Shown here: positions 1 to 9,037 of the stretch, piece by piece | Position numbering within the stretch: position 1 is the stretch's first letter | Layout: the number at the start of each line of letters is the position of its first letter | NCBI RefSeq assembly: GCF_036322625.1 | Contig: NZ_AP027266.1 | Coordinates: forward strand, 561,001-625,000 | Source: Roseicyclus marinus | GTDB taxonomy: Bacteria > Pseudomonadota > Alphaproteobacteria > Rhodobacterales > Rhodobacteraceae | Length of the DNA: 64,000 nucleotides | Direction: 5' to 3' | Position numbers and translations under genes: made by a program | Notes under the pieces: model-generated | Databases searched by the model: none | Told to the model about the DNA's origin: nothing | The model's input: only the letters and a program-made list of their open reading frames with translations

Positions 1-1742
1 CGCGCGATGCGGGCACCCACGACGGAATGATCCTCTTTCCGTCCCTTGCCGATGTCATGGAGCAGGCAGGCGACGTAGAGAACCTTTCGGTTCACCCCGC
101 GCTTGAGGATGTTCGAGGCGACCGGCAATTCCTCGACCAGTTCGCCGCGTTCGATCTGCGCCAGCGTCGAGATGACCTGGATCGTATGCTCGTCCACCGT
201 GTAGCTGTGATACATGTTGAATTGCATCATCGCGACGATGGGCGCGAATTCGGGCAGAAAGGCCGAAAGCACGCCCAATTCGTTCATCCGCCGGAGCGCG
301 CGTTCGGGATTTCCCTGTTTCAGCATCAGGTCGAGAAAGATCGCGCAGGCCTCGGGGTCGCGGCGCATCTCGTCATCGATCAGGCGCAGGTTGGCGGACA
401 GCGCGCGCATCGTGTCGGGGTGTATCAGGTAGCCTGTGCGCAACGCCTCTTCGAAGAGGCGCAGGATGTTGAGCTTGTCGGTGAAAAACGCCTGTTCGTC
501 GGCGATGGCGAGCCGGTTCTGTTTCAGCACGTAACCCGGTTTGAGCTTCTTGCGCCGGGTGCGCCCGCGCAGGAAGCCGAAGATGCTGGGTTCTTGCTTG
601 ACGTGGCGCGCTTCCAGTTCGGTCAGGAAGATGCGGGTCAATTCGCCGACGCGGGTGGCGTGGCGGAAATAATCCTGCATGAAATGCTCGACCGCGCGCC
701 GCCCGGAATGGTCGCGGTAGCCCAGCCGTTCGGCGACCGCGACCTGGTTGTCGAAGGTCAGCTGGTCCTGGGCCCGATCCGCGATCAGGTGCAGGTGACA
801 GCGCGTGGCCCAGAGGAACCGTTCGGCCGCGTCGAAGGCGGCGAATTCCTCGGCGGTGAAGACGCCGAGGTCCACCAATTCGCCCGCGCGGTTCACGCCA
901 TGTTCGTATTTGGCGATCCAGTAGAGTGTCTGAAGGTCGCGCAGGCCCCCCTTGCCTTCCTTGACATTGGGTTCGAGCACGTAGCGCTGGCCGCCCTGCT
1001 TGCGGTGGCGGGTGGCGCGTTCCTCGAGCTTGGCCTCGATGAATTCGCCGACGGTGCCGTGGAAGAGCTGCTCGCGCAGCGCGCGGCGCAGCTCGTCGGC
1101 GATGGCCTCCTCGCCGCTGAGAAAGCGCATCTCCAGCAGGCTGGTGCGGATCGTGATGTCCTGTTTGCCCAGCCGCAGGCAGTCGCGGATCGTGCGGCTG
1201 GAATGGCCCACCTTCATGTGCAGGTCCCACAGCATGTAGAGGGCGGATTCGATCACGCTCTCGGCATGGGCGGAGATCTTGCCCGATGTGACGAACAGAA
1301 GGTCGACATCGGAATAGGGTGCCATTTCGCCCCGGCCATAGCCGCCGATGGCCATGATTGCCATGCGTTCGGCCTGTGTGGGCAGGGCGTTGGGGTGCAG
1401 ATGGGTTTGCGCGACGTGCAGGACGCCGCGCACGAGGCCATCGGTCAGGTAGGTATAGGCGCGGGTGATGCGCCGCGCGGTCAGCGGGTTCGCGGCGATC
1501 CCCTCCTCGATGGCGCGGCGGCCCGTGGCCTGGGCCTCTTGCAGGATGCGGGTCGCCGCCGCGCGGATGGAAGCGGCCTCGGACAGGCCCGCCACGGCCT
1601 GATCCAGCCGCGCGCACAGCGCTGCTTCGTCGAGAATGACCTCGGCCGGTGCGATCAGCGCGCCGGGGGCGGAGGGTGTGGGCGGAAGGCTCGGGTTCCG
1701 GTCAGAAACCGAAACCGGCAAGGCGTCTTGGGGCGGGGTCAA
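1..1742 (-). CDS. glnD: [Protein-PII] uridylyltransferase GlnD (partial, C-terminus outside window)
   Basis: Bifunctional uridylyltransferase/uridylyl-removing enzyme that modifies PII proteins in response to glutamine. The minus strand reads continuously through the nucleotidyltransferase signature GGYGRGEMAPYSDVDLLF (around 1290-1345) and a GlnE/GlnD linker region to the HD-domain motif LLHDIGKGRKEDHS at the window edge. About 580 of roughly 930 family residues are present; the C-terminal ACT domains lie beyond base 1. No ATG fits the N-terminus. The frame opens after a TGA at 1743-1745, and the candidate starts are TTG at 1742 or TTG at 1721. Either one overlaps the end of the upstream lipoprotein gene, so translational coupling is likely. 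Function is secure; the start is not. Confidence 0.93.
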   Translation of the reverse strand, partial: MTPPQDALPVSVSDRNPSLPPTPSAPGALIAPAEVILDEAALCARLDQAVAGLSEAASIRAAATRILQEAQATGRRAIEEGIAANPLTARRITRAYTYLTDGLVRGVLHVAQTHLHPNALPTQAERMAIMAIGGYGRGEMAPYSDVDLLFVTSGKISAHAESVIESALYMLWDLHMKVGHSSRTIRDCLRLGKQDITIRTSLLEMRFLSGEEAIADELRRALREQLFHGTVGEFIEAKLEERATRHRKQGGQRYVLEPNVKEGKGGLRDLQTLYWIAKYEHGVNRAGELVDLGVFTAEEFAAFDAAERFLWATRCHLHLIADRAQDQLTFDNQVAVAERLGYRDHSGRRAVEHFMQDYFRHATRVGELTRIFLTELEARHVKQEPSIFGFLRGRTRRKKLKPGYVLKQNRLAIADEQAFFTDKLNILRLFEEALRTGYLIHPDTMRALSANLRLIDDEMRRDPEACAIFLDLMLKQGNPERALRRMNELGVLSAFLPEFAPIVAMMQFNMYHSYTVDEHTIQVISTLAQIERGELVEELPVASNILKRGVNRKVLYVACLLHDIGKGRKEDHSVVGARIA

Positions 1743-2871
1743 TCATGGCCACCTGGTTCTGGGTCACTTGGGCGATGGCCATCGCACGCTGGTTCGTGCC
1801 ATCGGTGAGCAGTCGGAATACCCCGTTCGCGCCTTCGAAACCAGCGCTGGCCGTCAGGTCGGCCGCACCGAGCCGTCCGGAGGCCATCGCAGTCTCGCCC
1901 ACGGCGCGGATCGCGTCATAGCCAAGGGCCGCAAGGATATGGGGCGGGGTTGCATATGTGGCCTCGTAGCGACCGTTGAAATCGGCGGCGGCCTGCGGAT
2001 CGGGAACCGTGAACCAACCGCCCTGAAGTCCGGACAGTTCCAGCGTCTGGGGCGGCGTGTCCCAGCGGGTCAGACCCATCATCTGCACCGCTTCGAGGTC
2101 GAGCCCGTTTTCCGGCAGAAGCTGGGCGAAGAAAGGCAGCGCGCCGGCGCTGTCCGAGGTCAGCATCAGCGCATTGGCCTGGTTGTCCCGCACCGCGGAC
2201 ATGATCTGCGGCACCGCGCCGATCACCCCGTTTTGCGAGAATTCGTAAGGCACGGTCTGCACGACGGTCGCCCCCGCCGCTTGCGCCGAGCGCAGGACGG
2301 CATCGCGCGCCACCTCGCCCGCGAGGTTCTGGGCATGGGCCACGACGATGCGGTCGCGCCCCTGCGATGCGGCATAGCTCACGATGCGCGCCGCCGAATT
2401 CTGGAAGGTATGGCCCAGCACGAAGACATTGCCGCCCGCGATCTCGGTGTTGTTCGAGAAACTGAGGATGTTGACGTTGGAATTGGCCACGGCGACGCCT
2501 GCGGCGGCCGCGCTGTCCGAACGCAGCGGGCCCACGATGATGTCGGCCCCGGCCTGAACGGCCTCGCGCGCGGCATTGGCGGCCTGGGCGGGCAGGCCTG
2601 CCGTGTCGTAGACGGTGATCTCGATCGTGACGCCCGGCAAATCGGCCGCAGCGAGACGGGCCGCGTTTTCAAGGCTTTGCGCAATGGTCGCATCGCCGCC
2701 CTGGGCGGAGGTGACCGGCAGCAGCATCGCCACCTGCACCGTCTGCCCCCCGACCGAAGGCCCGGAGCCAAGCCGGGGGCCCGCGACCTGGCACGCCCCC
2801 AGCGCCGTGGCGAGGCCAAGGCTCGCAAGGATCTTCAGGGGCTTGCGGATGGTGCGCAAAGCGGAAAACAT
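1702..2871 (-). CDS. Penicillin-binding protein activator, LpoA/LppC-like lipoprotein
   Basis: A 389-residue lipoprotein: a basic N-terminus, a hydrophobic stretch and the lipobox LGAC (Cys27), then a type I periplasmic-binding-protein fold (VAMLLPVTSAQGGDA..., ADIIVGPLRSDSAAAAG). This is the family annotated as penicillin-binding protein activators, outer-membrane lipoproteins that stimulate peptidoglycan synthases. It is shorter than enterobacterial LpoA because it has only the C-terminal domain, which is usual in alphaproteobacteria. Its 3' end overlaps the probable start of glnD, and its 5' end is divergent from rsmI, with about 105 bp between. The family call rests on fold-level similarity, so a generic ABC-type ligand-binding lipoprotein remains an alternative. 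Confidence 0.85.
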   Translation of the reverse strand: MFSALRTIRKPLKILASLGLATALGACQVAGPRLGSGPSVGGQTVQVAMLLPVTSAQGGDATIAQSLENAARLAAADLPGVTIEITVYDTAGLPAQAANAAREAVQAGADIIVGPLRSDSAAAAGVAVANSNVNILSFSNNTEIAGGNVFVLGHTFQNSAARIVSYAASQGRDRIVVAHAQNLAGEVARDAVLRSAQAAGATVVQTVPYEFSQNGVIGAVPQIMSAVRDNQANALMLTSDSAGALPFFAQLLPENGLDLEAVQMMGLTRWDTPPQTLELSGLQGGWFTVPDPQAAADFNGRYEATYATPPHILAALGYDAIRAVGETAMASGRLGAADLTASAGFEGANGVFRLLTDGTNQRAMAIAQVTQNQVAMIDPAPRRLAGFGF

Positions 2872-2976
2872 GAGCTCGATACCTCCGTGGGGCGCTGCCG
2901 ACCGTTTCCGACTAGGCTAGAGCGTCCGCCACGGCAAGTAAACGATGCCCGCGCGGGATGCGCCGGCTCAGGCGGG

Positions 2977-3879
2977 ATGTCACCGATGGATCGAGACGCC
3001 GGGGAAGGGACGGGCACGGCCCGCCGTGTCGCGCTGGCAGCGGGGCTGTGGTTTGTCGCCACCCCGATCGGGGCTGCGCGCGACATCACGCTGCGCGCGC
3101 TCGATATCCTGGCCAGTGCCGATGTGCTGGTGGCCGAGGATACCCGCACCCTGCGCCACCTGATGGAAATCCACGGGCTGCGTTTGGGCGACAGGCCGCT
3201 CATCGCCTATCACGACCACAATGGCGCCGAGGCGCGCCCCCGCATCCTGCGCCATCTCGTAGAGGGACGCAGCGTGGCCTATTGTTCCGAGGCGGGAACG
3301 CCGGTCGTGGCCGATCCGGGCTATCAGCTGGCGCGCGCGGCCATCGGGGCGGGGCATCCGGTGAATGCCGCCCCCGGCCCTTCGGCCGCGATCATGGCGC
3401 TGAGCATCTCGGGCCTGCCGTCGGACCGGTTCCTCTTTGCGGGTTTTCCCCCGGCGCAGGCCGGCGCACGGGCGCGTTGGATCGAGGAAATCGGGACGAT
3501 CCCCGCGACGCTGATCATCTATGAAAGTCCACGGCGCGTTCAGCGATTGTTAGGGGAATTCTGCGAGCACTGGGGAGAGATGCGGGAGGCGGCGCTGTGC
3601 AGGGAATTGACCAAACGCTTCGAAGAGGTGCGCCGGGGCACCTTGGGCAGCCTGCGCGATGGTCTGGCGGGGGATGCCCCGAAGGGTGAGATCGTGCTGG
3701 TGATCGGTCGCCCGCTCGAGGTGGCTCCGGACGCGGCGGATGTGGATGCCGCGCTTGCCGAGGCGATGGGGCGGATGCGGCTCAAGGATGCCGCCGCCCA
3801 TGTCGCCGAGGCGCTGGGCCTGCCGCGGCGGGATGTGTATCAACGCGCGCTTGCGCTGAAGGAAGGATCGGACGGATGA
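2977..3879 (+). CDS. rsmI: 16S rRNA (cytidine(1402)-2'-O)-methyltransferase RsmI
   Basis: SAM-dependent methyltransferase that 2'-O-methylates C1402 of 16S rRNA. The tetrapyrrole-methylase fold is clear: GLWFVATPIGAARDITLRAL at the N-terminus, then VAEDTRTLRHL, CSEAGTPVVADPGYQL, the SAM-site loop PGPSAAIMALSISGLP, and ESPRRV near the middle. The start is ATG 2977; an in-frame ATG at 2986 is also possible. The reading frame extends far upstream, but that part is antisense to the lpoA-like gene and is not coding. The stop overlaps the yraN start by 4 bases (ATGA). The neighbours rsmI-yraN-gshB and the lpoA-like gene form a conserved proteobacterial neighbourhood. Confidence 0.95.
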   Translation: MSPMDRDAGEGTGTARRVALAAGLWFVATPIGAARDITLRALDILASADVLVAEDTRTLRHLMEIHGLRLGDRPLIAYHDHNGAEARPRILRHLVEGRSVAYCSEAGTPVVADPGYQLARAAIGAGHPVNAAPGPSAAIMALSISGLPSDRFLFAGFPPAQAGARARWIEEIGTIPATLIIYESPRRVQRLLGEFCEHWGEMREAALCRELTKRFEEVRRGTLGSLRDGLAGDAPKGEIVLVIGRPLEVAPDAADVDAALAEAMGRMRLKDAAAHVAEALGLPRRDVYQRALALKEGSDG

Positions 3880-4232
3880 GCGGATTGCGGTCGTATCTTG
3901 CGGGCAAGGCAGCCGAAGACAGTGTCGTGGCGCGCTATGCTGAGGAGGGATACCGGGTGCTGTGTCGTCGTTGGCGCGGTCCCGGTGGCGAGATCGATCT
4001 GGTCCTGTCGAAAGGGGATGTGGTCATTTTCGTCGAGGTGAAATCCGCGCCAAGCTGGGCCGAGGCGGCCACGCGCCTGTCACGCCGCCAGATTGCGCGG
4101 TTGATGACCAGCGCCGAGGCCGGATTGGGCTTTTTCCTGCGCGGCTCCCTGACCGAGATGCGGTTCGATGTCGCCTTGGTCGACCGGGCCGGGCGGATCG
4201 ATGTCCTGCCCAATGCGTTGATGGCGGCCTGA
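3876..4232 (+). CDS. YraN family (UPF0102) endonuclease-fold protein
   Basis: A 118-residue protein with the YraN/UPF0102 pattern: [20 protein letters not shown] at the N-terminus followed by the restriction-endonuclease-like core [23 protein letters not shown], which contains the E-x-D and E-V-K catalytic-type residues. The family is ubiquitous beside rsmI and its cellular role is not firmly established. The start overlaps the rsmI stop by 4 bases, so the two are probably co-translated. No signal peptide or membrane segment is visible. Confidence 0.9.
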   Translation: MSGLRSYLAGKAAEDSVVARYAEEGYRVLCRRWRGPGGEIDLVLSKGDVVIFVEVKSAPSWAEAATRLSRRQIARLMTSAEAGLGFFLRGSLTEMRFDVALVDRAGRIDVLPNALMAA

Positions 4233-4315
4233 CCCGGTCGCGCAACCGCGCAGCCTTGCGCCCGGCGCGGCCACGCGCCAAACAGGGTGCGATGCAATTG
4301 CACGGAGCGCGGGCC

Positions 4316-5248
4316 ATGAAGGTTGCCTTTCAGATGGACCCGATCGGGTCGGTCAATATCGATGCCGACAGCACCTTTCGCCTCGCCGAAGAGGCGCAGG
4401 CGCGTGGCCATGATCTTTGGGTCTATACCCCCGATCACCTGAGCTATCGCGAAGGGCGCATCATGGCGCGTGCCCAAAGCCTGCGGGTGCAGCGCGTGCG
4501 GGGCGATCATGCCCATCTGGGTCCGGTCGAGGATCTGGATCTGGGCGATGTCGACGTGGTCTGGCTGCGGCAGGATCCGCCTTTCGACATGGGCTATATC
4601 ACCACCACGCATCTTCTGGACCGGTTGAAGGGGCAGACGCTGGTGGTGAACGACCCGTTCTGGGTGCGCAATTGCCCCGAGAAACTGTTGGTTCTGGATT
4701 TTCCCGAGCTGACGCCGCCCACGACCATCGCGCGCGATCTGTCCGTCCTGCGCGAGTTCAAGGATCGCCATGGCGACATCATCCTCAAACCGCTTTATGG
4801 CAATGGCGGTGCGGGCGTGTTCCGGCTGACCGACAGCGACCGCAACCTCAATTCGCTGCATGAATTGTTCACCGGCATCAATCGCGAGCCGCTTATCGCG
4901 CAGAAATTCCTGCCGGCCGTGTCGGAGGGGGACAAGCGGATCATCCTCGTCGACGGGCAGGCCGCGGGTGCGATCAACCGCGTGCCGGCCACGGGCGAGA
5001 CGCGGTCGAACCTGCACGTGGGCGGGCGGGCGGAAAAGATCGGACTGACCGCGCGCGAGCATGAGATCTGCGAGGCCATCGGCCCCCGGCTGCGCGAGAT
5101 GGGGCAGGTTTTCGTCGGTATCGACGTGATCGGCGGCTACCTGACCGAGATCAACGTGACCTCTCCCACCGGCATCCAGGAATTGGAGCGGTTCGACGGG
5201 ATCAATGTCGCGGGCAAGATCTGGGCGGCGATCGAGGCCAAGCTCTAA
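4316..5248 (+). CDS. gshB: Glutathione synthase
   Basis: ATP-dependent ligase joining gamma-glutamylcysteine and glycine, the second step of glutathione synthesis, in the cytosol. The protein has 310 residues from ATG 4316 ([16 protein letters not shown]), matching the prokaryotic GshB N-terminus; an in-frame ATG at 4292 would add eight residues. ATP-grasp motifs are visible: [17 protein letters not shown], the metal-binding region KRIILVDG, and near the end [21 protein letters not shown]. The stop codon overlaps the comM stop on the opposite strand (4-base convergent overlap), so no independent terminator fits between the two. Confidence 0.96.
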   Translation: MKVAFQMDPIGSVNIDADSTFRLAEEAQARGHDLWVYTPDHLSYREGRIMARAQSLRVQRVRGDHAHLGPVEDLDLGDVDVVWLRQDPPFDMGYITTTHLLDRLKGQTLVVNDPFWVRNCPEKLLVLDFPELTPPTTIARDLSVLREFKDRHGDIILKPLYGNGGAGVFRLTDSDRNLNSLHELFTGINREPLIAQKFLPAVSEGDKRIILVDGQAAGAINRVPATGETRSNLHVGGRAEKIGLTAREHEICEAIGPRLREMGQVFVGIDVIGGYLTEINVTSPTGIQELERFDGINVAGKIWAAIEAKL

Positions 5249-6795
5249 TCGCTGTTGGCGGTCCCCGAGCCGATGAGCCGATAGGCCAGCGCCTCGGCGA
5301 TATGGGGCGTGGCGACCGTGGTGTCGCCCTCCAGATCGGCGATGGTGCGGGCAAGCCGCAAGAGCCGGTGATAGCCCCGCGCGGTCAGGCGAAACCGCTC
5401 CGCCGCCTTGACAAGAAAGGCTTTTCCGGCTGGATCGGGGGTGGCGATGGCGTCGAGCAGCGCGCCTTCGGCATCGGCGTTGACGCGGGCGGGGGCGCCC
5501 AAGGCTGCGAAGCGGTCGGCCTGGATCCGCCGGGCGGCGGCCACGCGCAGCGCGATATCGGCGCTTTTCTCGCCGGTCGCGGGCAGGTCGAGATCGGCAT
5601 AGGCCACGGGCGGCACCTCGAGCCGCAGATCGAACCGGTCCATCAGCGGGCCCGAGATGCGGCCCATGTAATCCTCGCCACAGAGCGGCGCGCGGCCACA
5701 GGCCTGGGCGGCATCGTAAAGCTGGCCGCAGCGGCAGGGGTTGGCGGCGGCGATCAGCAGGAAGCGGCAGGGATAGGTGACATGCGCATTGGCGCGGGCG
5801 ACCACGACATCGCCGGTTTCGATGGGTTGGCGCAGGGTTTCGAGGACGGCGCGGGGATATTCGGGGAATTCGTCGAGGAAGAGAACCCCGTTGTGCGCAA
5901 GGCTGATCTCGCCCGGTTTGGCGCCCCGGCCGCCGCCGACGATGGCGGCCATGGAGGCGGTGTGATGGGGCGCGCGATAGGGGCGGGTGCGGGAAATGCC
6001 GCCTTCGTCGAGGAGGCCCGCAAGCGAATGAATCATCGAAGTTTCAAGGGCTTCGGGAGCCGATAGCGGCGGCAGGAGGCCGGGAAGGCGCGCGGCCAGC
6101 ATGGATTTCCCGGAACCGGGACTGCCCACCATCAGGAGGTGATGGCGACCGGCTGCAGCGATTTCGAGCGCGCGTTTGGCGCGTTCCTGTCCGCGCACTT
6201 CGGAGAGGCATTTGAGATGCGGGGTCTCGATCACCTCGCCGGGGCGGGCGGGGTCGAGGGGGGCGCGGTCGGTCAGGTGGCCGATCAGCTCGGCGAGGGT
6301 GCGCGCGGCGAAGACGGGGGTTGCGCCGACCCAGGCGGCCTCGGCCCCGCAGGCGGCGGGACAGAAGAGGACGCGCCCATCCTCGCCTGCCGCGAGCGCC
6401 GTGGGCAGCGCCCCGATGACGGCGACGAGCGTGCCGTCGAGGGACAATTCGCCCAGCGCCATGGCCCCGTCCACACGATCACGGGGCACAATATCGAGGG
6501 CTGCAAGCAGCGCGAGCGCTATGGGTAGATCGAAATGCGAGCCTTCCTTGGGCAGGTCGGCGGGCGAGAGATTGACCGTGATCCGCTTGGAGGGGAGCGC
6601 GATGGCCATGGCCGAAAGCGCGGTGCGGACCCTTTCGCGGGCCTCGGACACGGCCTTGTCGGGCAGACCCACGACGGCGAAGGCCGGCACGCCGGGGGTC
6701 ACGGCGCATTGCACCTCGACCCGGCGGGCCTCGAGCCCTTCGAAGGCTACGGTGTGGATGCGGGACAGGCTTTCGGGGCGGGCTGTGTCGAACAT
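5245..6795 (-). CDS. comM: YifB/ComM-family Mg chelatase-like AAA+ ATPase
   Basis: A 516-residue AAA+ protein of the YifB/ComM family. ComM is a hexameric branch-migration helicase that helps integrate DNA during transformation. Visible parts: an N-terminal ChlI-type domain (residues 1-180, [30 protein letters not shown]), Walker A GSPGSGKS (224-231), Walker [11 protein letters not shown], the Cys-rich segment [10 protein letters not shown] (350s), and a C-terminal Mg-chelatase domain ([20 protein letters not shown]). Length is typical. Whether this organism is naturally competent cannot be read here; the family is often present without known competence. Confidence 0.93.
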   Translation of the reverse strand: MFDTARPESLSRIHTVAFEGLEARRVEVQCAVTPGVPAFAVVGLPDKAVSEARERVRTALSAMAIALPSKRITVNLSPADLPKEGSHFDLPIALALLAALDIVPRDRVDGAMALGELSLDGTLVAVIGALPTALAAGEDGRVLFCPAACGAEAAWVGATPVFAARTLAELIGHLTDRAPLDPARPGEVIETPHLKCLSEVRGQERAKRALEIAAAGRHHLLMVGSPGSGKSMLAARLPGLLPPLSAPEALETSMIHSLAGLLDEGGISRTRPYRAPHHTASMAAIVGGGRGAKPGEISLAHNGVLFLDEFPEYPRAVLETLRQPIETGDVVVARANAHVTYPCRFLLIAAANPCRCGQLYDAAQACGRAPLCGEDYMGRISGPLMDRFDLRLEVPPVAYADLDLPATGEKSADIALRVAAARRIQADRFAALGAPARVNADAEGALLDAIATPDPAGKAFLVKAAERFRLTARGYHRLLRLARTIADLEGDTTVATPHIAEALAYRLIGSGTANSD

Positions 6796-7151
6796 GGTTA
6801 ACCGCTACGCTGGAGACATTACCGAAGCGTAAACAAAACGGGCCGGATCCTGACGAAAGATGACCGGCGGCGGAAGGCGGTAACGGATCGGAAAGAATTG
6901 CAGCTTTCGCGCCCCGTGCGGCGATGTGGAGGGGACGGCGACGCGCGGGTCGCGGGCGGGTGAACGCATCGGGCCGGACCGGCGCGCGCGGTGGCTGCTC
7001 GCGCATTCGTGATGAGCGAAACCCGCGCGACATATGCCGGTGCACGAAATTTTCTACCCCAAAAAGTGAACCAGATGGTCTTTCGCTGCGTAACACCCAT
7101 CAGAACGCTGCTTGCCAATGGCGTCATCAACGCAAACCGGGGGGTTCCCAG
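6796..7151. other. Non-coding interval between comM and rpoH
   Basis: This 356-bp divergent region separates the comM start (minus) from the rpoH start (plus). Open frames here are short and Arg/Gly-rich, so I read them as non-coding. The stretch nearest rpoH (about 7030-7140) is AT-richer and holds the candidate rpoH promoter listed separately. I see no tRNA, riboswitch or clear terminator. Confidence 0.6.
7067..7095 (+). promoter_or_regulatory. Candidate ECF-type promoter of rpoH
   Basis: TGAACC, a 17-base spacer and GTAACA lie 57 bp upstream of the rpoH ATG. In Rhodobacter sphaeroides rpoHII is known to be driven by the singlet-oxygen sigma factor RpoE, whose -35 resembles TGATCC. This site is a one-mismatch match to that -35. 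The -10 match is weak, so this is a suggestion only. Confidence 0.3.
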
Positions 7152-8033
7152 ATGGCACTGGACATGGGTGGAGAACACAGCCTCAGCCGCCGCGCGATGC
7201 GGGCGGAGTTGCTGGATGCGGAGACGGAACTGAAACTGGCCTATGCCTGGCGCGACCATCGCGACGAGGAAGCGCTGCATCGGCTGGTGACGGCCTATAT
7301 GCGGCTTGCCATCTCGATGGCGGCCAAGTTCAAGCGCTATGGCGCGCCGATGAACGATCTGATCCAGGAGGCGGGGCTGGGCCTGATGAAGGCGGCCGAC
7401 AAGTTCGACCCCGATCGTGGCGTGCGCTTTTCGACCTATGCGGTCTGGTGGATCAAGGCGTCGATCCAGGATTACGTGATGCGCAACTGGTCGATGGTGC
7501 GCACCGGGTCCACGTCGAGCCAGAAATCGCTTTTCTTCAACATGCGCCGGGTCCAGGCGCGGCTGGAGCGCGAGGCGCTGGCCGCGGGCCAGAACCTCGA
7601 CAAGCACCAGATGCGCCAGATGATCGCGACCGAGGTCGGCGTGCCGCTGCATGATGTCGAGATGATGGAGGGGCGTCTGGCGGGTTCGGATTATTCGCTG
7701 AACGCCACGCAATCCGTCGATGACGAGGGCCGCGAATGGATCGACGCGCTGGAGGATACGAGCACCCAGGCCGCCGAGATCGTCGAAGAAGCCCATGACA
7801 CCGAACAGCTGCGCGATTGGCTGATCGTCGCCATGCAGGCGCTGAACGACCGGGAACGGTTCATCGTGCGCGAGCGCAAGCTGCGCGAGGAGCCCCGGAC
7901 GCTGGAGAGCCTGGGCGAGGAACTGGGCCTGTCCAAGGAGCGCGTGCGCCAGCTGGAAGCCGCCGCTTTCGCCAAGATGCGCAAGACGCTGGAAGCGCAG
8001 TCGAAGGAGGTTCGGTCATTCTTCGTCGCCTGA
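7152..8033 (+). CDS. rpoH: RNA polymerase sigma factor RpoH (RpoHII-like)
   Basis: Alternative sigma-70-family factor of the heat-shock group, 293 residues. It carries region 2 (DLIQEAGLGLMKAADKFDPD, RFSTYAVWWIKASIQDYVMR), the RpoH-box-like segment SSQKSLFFNMRR, and region 4 with a helix-turn-helix (LGEELGLSKERVRQLE). The N-terminus MALDMGGEHSLSRRAMRAELL, lacking the usual sigma-32 N-terminal region 1.2 pattern, matches my recollection of the RpoHII paralogue of Rhodobacteraceae, which acts in the singlet-oxygen response. That paralogue assignment is inference. ATG 7152 was chosen because it gives this conserved start. A strong Shine-Dalgarno, AAGGAGG, sits inside its last codons and may serve the next small frame. 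Confidence 0.92.
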   Translation: MALDMGGEHSLSRRAMRAELLDAETELKLAYAWRDHRDEEALHRLVTAYMRLAISMAAKFKRYGAPMNDLIQEAGLGLMKAADKFDPDRGVRFSTYAVWWIKASIQDYVMRNWSMVRTGSTSSQKSLFFNMRRVQARLEREALAAGQNLDKHQMRQMIATEVGVPLHDVEMMEGRLAGSDYSLNATQSVDDEGREWIDALEDTSTQAAEIVEEAHDTEQLRDWLIVAMQALNDRERFIVRERKLREEPRTLESLGEELGLSKERVRQLEAAAFAKMRKTLEAQSKEVRSFFVA

Positions 8034-8164
8034 TCCTGCACGCGCCGCTGGCCCTTTTGGTGGCGCTGTTCGCCTATTCGCTGGCGACGGCCGCGCCAGA
8101 GCACGATCTGCCGCTGGCCGAGGGGTCGCCGTCCATGGCGGTGGCCTTTGTCGCGCTGCGCTGA
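8018..8164 (+). CDS. Possible 48-residue secreted/membrane peptide with AUU start
   Basis: The frame overlaps the last 16 bases of rpoH. AAGGAGG at 8004-8010 is followed after 7 bases by ATT, then LRRLILHAPLALLVALFAYS and a short tail ending at TGA 8162-8164. The product looks like a signal peptide or single membrane helix: two Arg, about 14 hydrophobic residues, then small residues. No ATG, GTG or TTG lies at the right distance from this near-perfect Shine-Dalgarno, so initiation would need the rare AUU codon; TTG 8057 or GTG 8060 would remove most of the helix. The following gene can start at GTG 8166, one base after this stop, consistent with coupling. No homologue is recognised. Confidence 0.35.
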   Translation: MLRRLILHAPLALLVALFAYSLATAAPEHDLPLAEGSPSMAVAFVALR

Positions 8165-8165
8165 G

Positions 8166-8975
8166 GTGCGGCGCGCCGTGATGCTGGCCTGTGCGCTGGG
8201 CGCGCAGGCCCTTCCTGCCCTTGGTCAAGCAAGCCTGCCCGAGATCGTCGCGGCGGCATCCCGCGCGGAGGTCGTGGTGCTGGGCGAGGTGCATGACAAT
8301 CCGGGCCATCATGCCCTGCAGGCCGAGGTTCTGGAGGGGATCGGGCCATCCGCCATCGTGTTCGAGATGATCGGTGCGGAAGCGGCGCGGGGGATCACGC
8401 CGGAGATGGCGGGGGATGCGCAAGCGCTTGCCTTTTATCTTGATTGGGCCAATTCCGGCTGGCCGGATTTTTCCTATTACGCGCCGCTCTTTGCCTATGG
8501 GGCGGAGGTGCCGGTTTATGGCGCGCTGATCGGGCGGGAGGCGGCGCAGGGGGCCTTTGCCCAAGGCGCTGCCGAAGTTTTCGCAGGCGATGCGGCGCTG
8601 TTCGGTCTGAGCGCGGCCCTGCCCGAGGCGGAACAGGCCGCGCGCGAGGCCGAGCAGATGGCGGCCCATTGCGATGCATTGCCCGAGGATATCCTGCCCG
8701 GTTTCGTGGAGGCGCAGCGGCTGCGCGATGCGGCGCTGGCCGAGGCGGCGCTTGAAGCCCTGGCCGCCCATGGCGGGCCGGTGGCCGTGATCACCGGCAA
8801 TGGCCATGCGCGCCGCGATTGGGGTGTGCCCGCCTTGATCGCGCGGGCCGCGCCGGAGGTTGCGGTTTTCAGCCTTGGCCAGTTCGAGGCGGTGCCGGAG
8901 GGCGATCAGCCCTTTGATCTGTGGGCCTTGTCGGAGCCGGTGGACCGGCCCGACCCCTGTGCCGCCTTTCGCTGA
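8166..8975 (+). CDS. ChaN-family (haem-binding-like) exported protein
   Basis: About 269 residues with an N-terminal signal sequence (RRAVMLACALGAQALPALGQA) followed by the ChaN/Tiki-superfamily pattern: VVLGEVHDNPGHHALQAEVL, IVFEMI, FYLDWANSGWPDFSYYAPLF, and near the C-terminus VAVITGNGHARRDWGVPALI. The Glu and His residues of GEVHD and GNGHARRD are those expected to form the active or haem-binding site. Several starts are possible: TTG 8148, GTG 8166 and ATG 8181. GTG 8166 keeps the basic n-region and lies just after the preceding small frame. Campylobacter ChaN binds haem; whether this one does is not visible. Confidence 0.8.
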   Translation: MRRAVMLACALGAQALPALGQASLPEIVAAASRAEVVVLGEVHDNPGHHALQAEVLEGIGPSAIVFEMIGAEAARGITPEMAGDAQALAFYLDWANSGWPDFSYYAPLFAYGAEVPVYGALIGREAAQGAFAQGAAEVFAGDAALFGLSAALPEAEQAAREAEQMAAHCDALPEDILPGFVEAQRLRDAALAEAALEALAAHGGPVAVITGNGHARRDWGVPALIARAAPEVAVFSLGQFEAVPEGDQPFDLWALSEPVDRPDPCAAFR

Positions 8976-9037
8976 AAGAGATTGCCCTTGGACGGGCTGC
9001 CCCCTACCTTCGGCCCCCGTGGAATGAGGTGGCCATC

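Noticed and set aside
27-1808. A 593-codon open frame on the plus strand at the left edge
   Set aside because: Antisense to glnD, which shows the nucleotidyltransferase and HD motifs in order.
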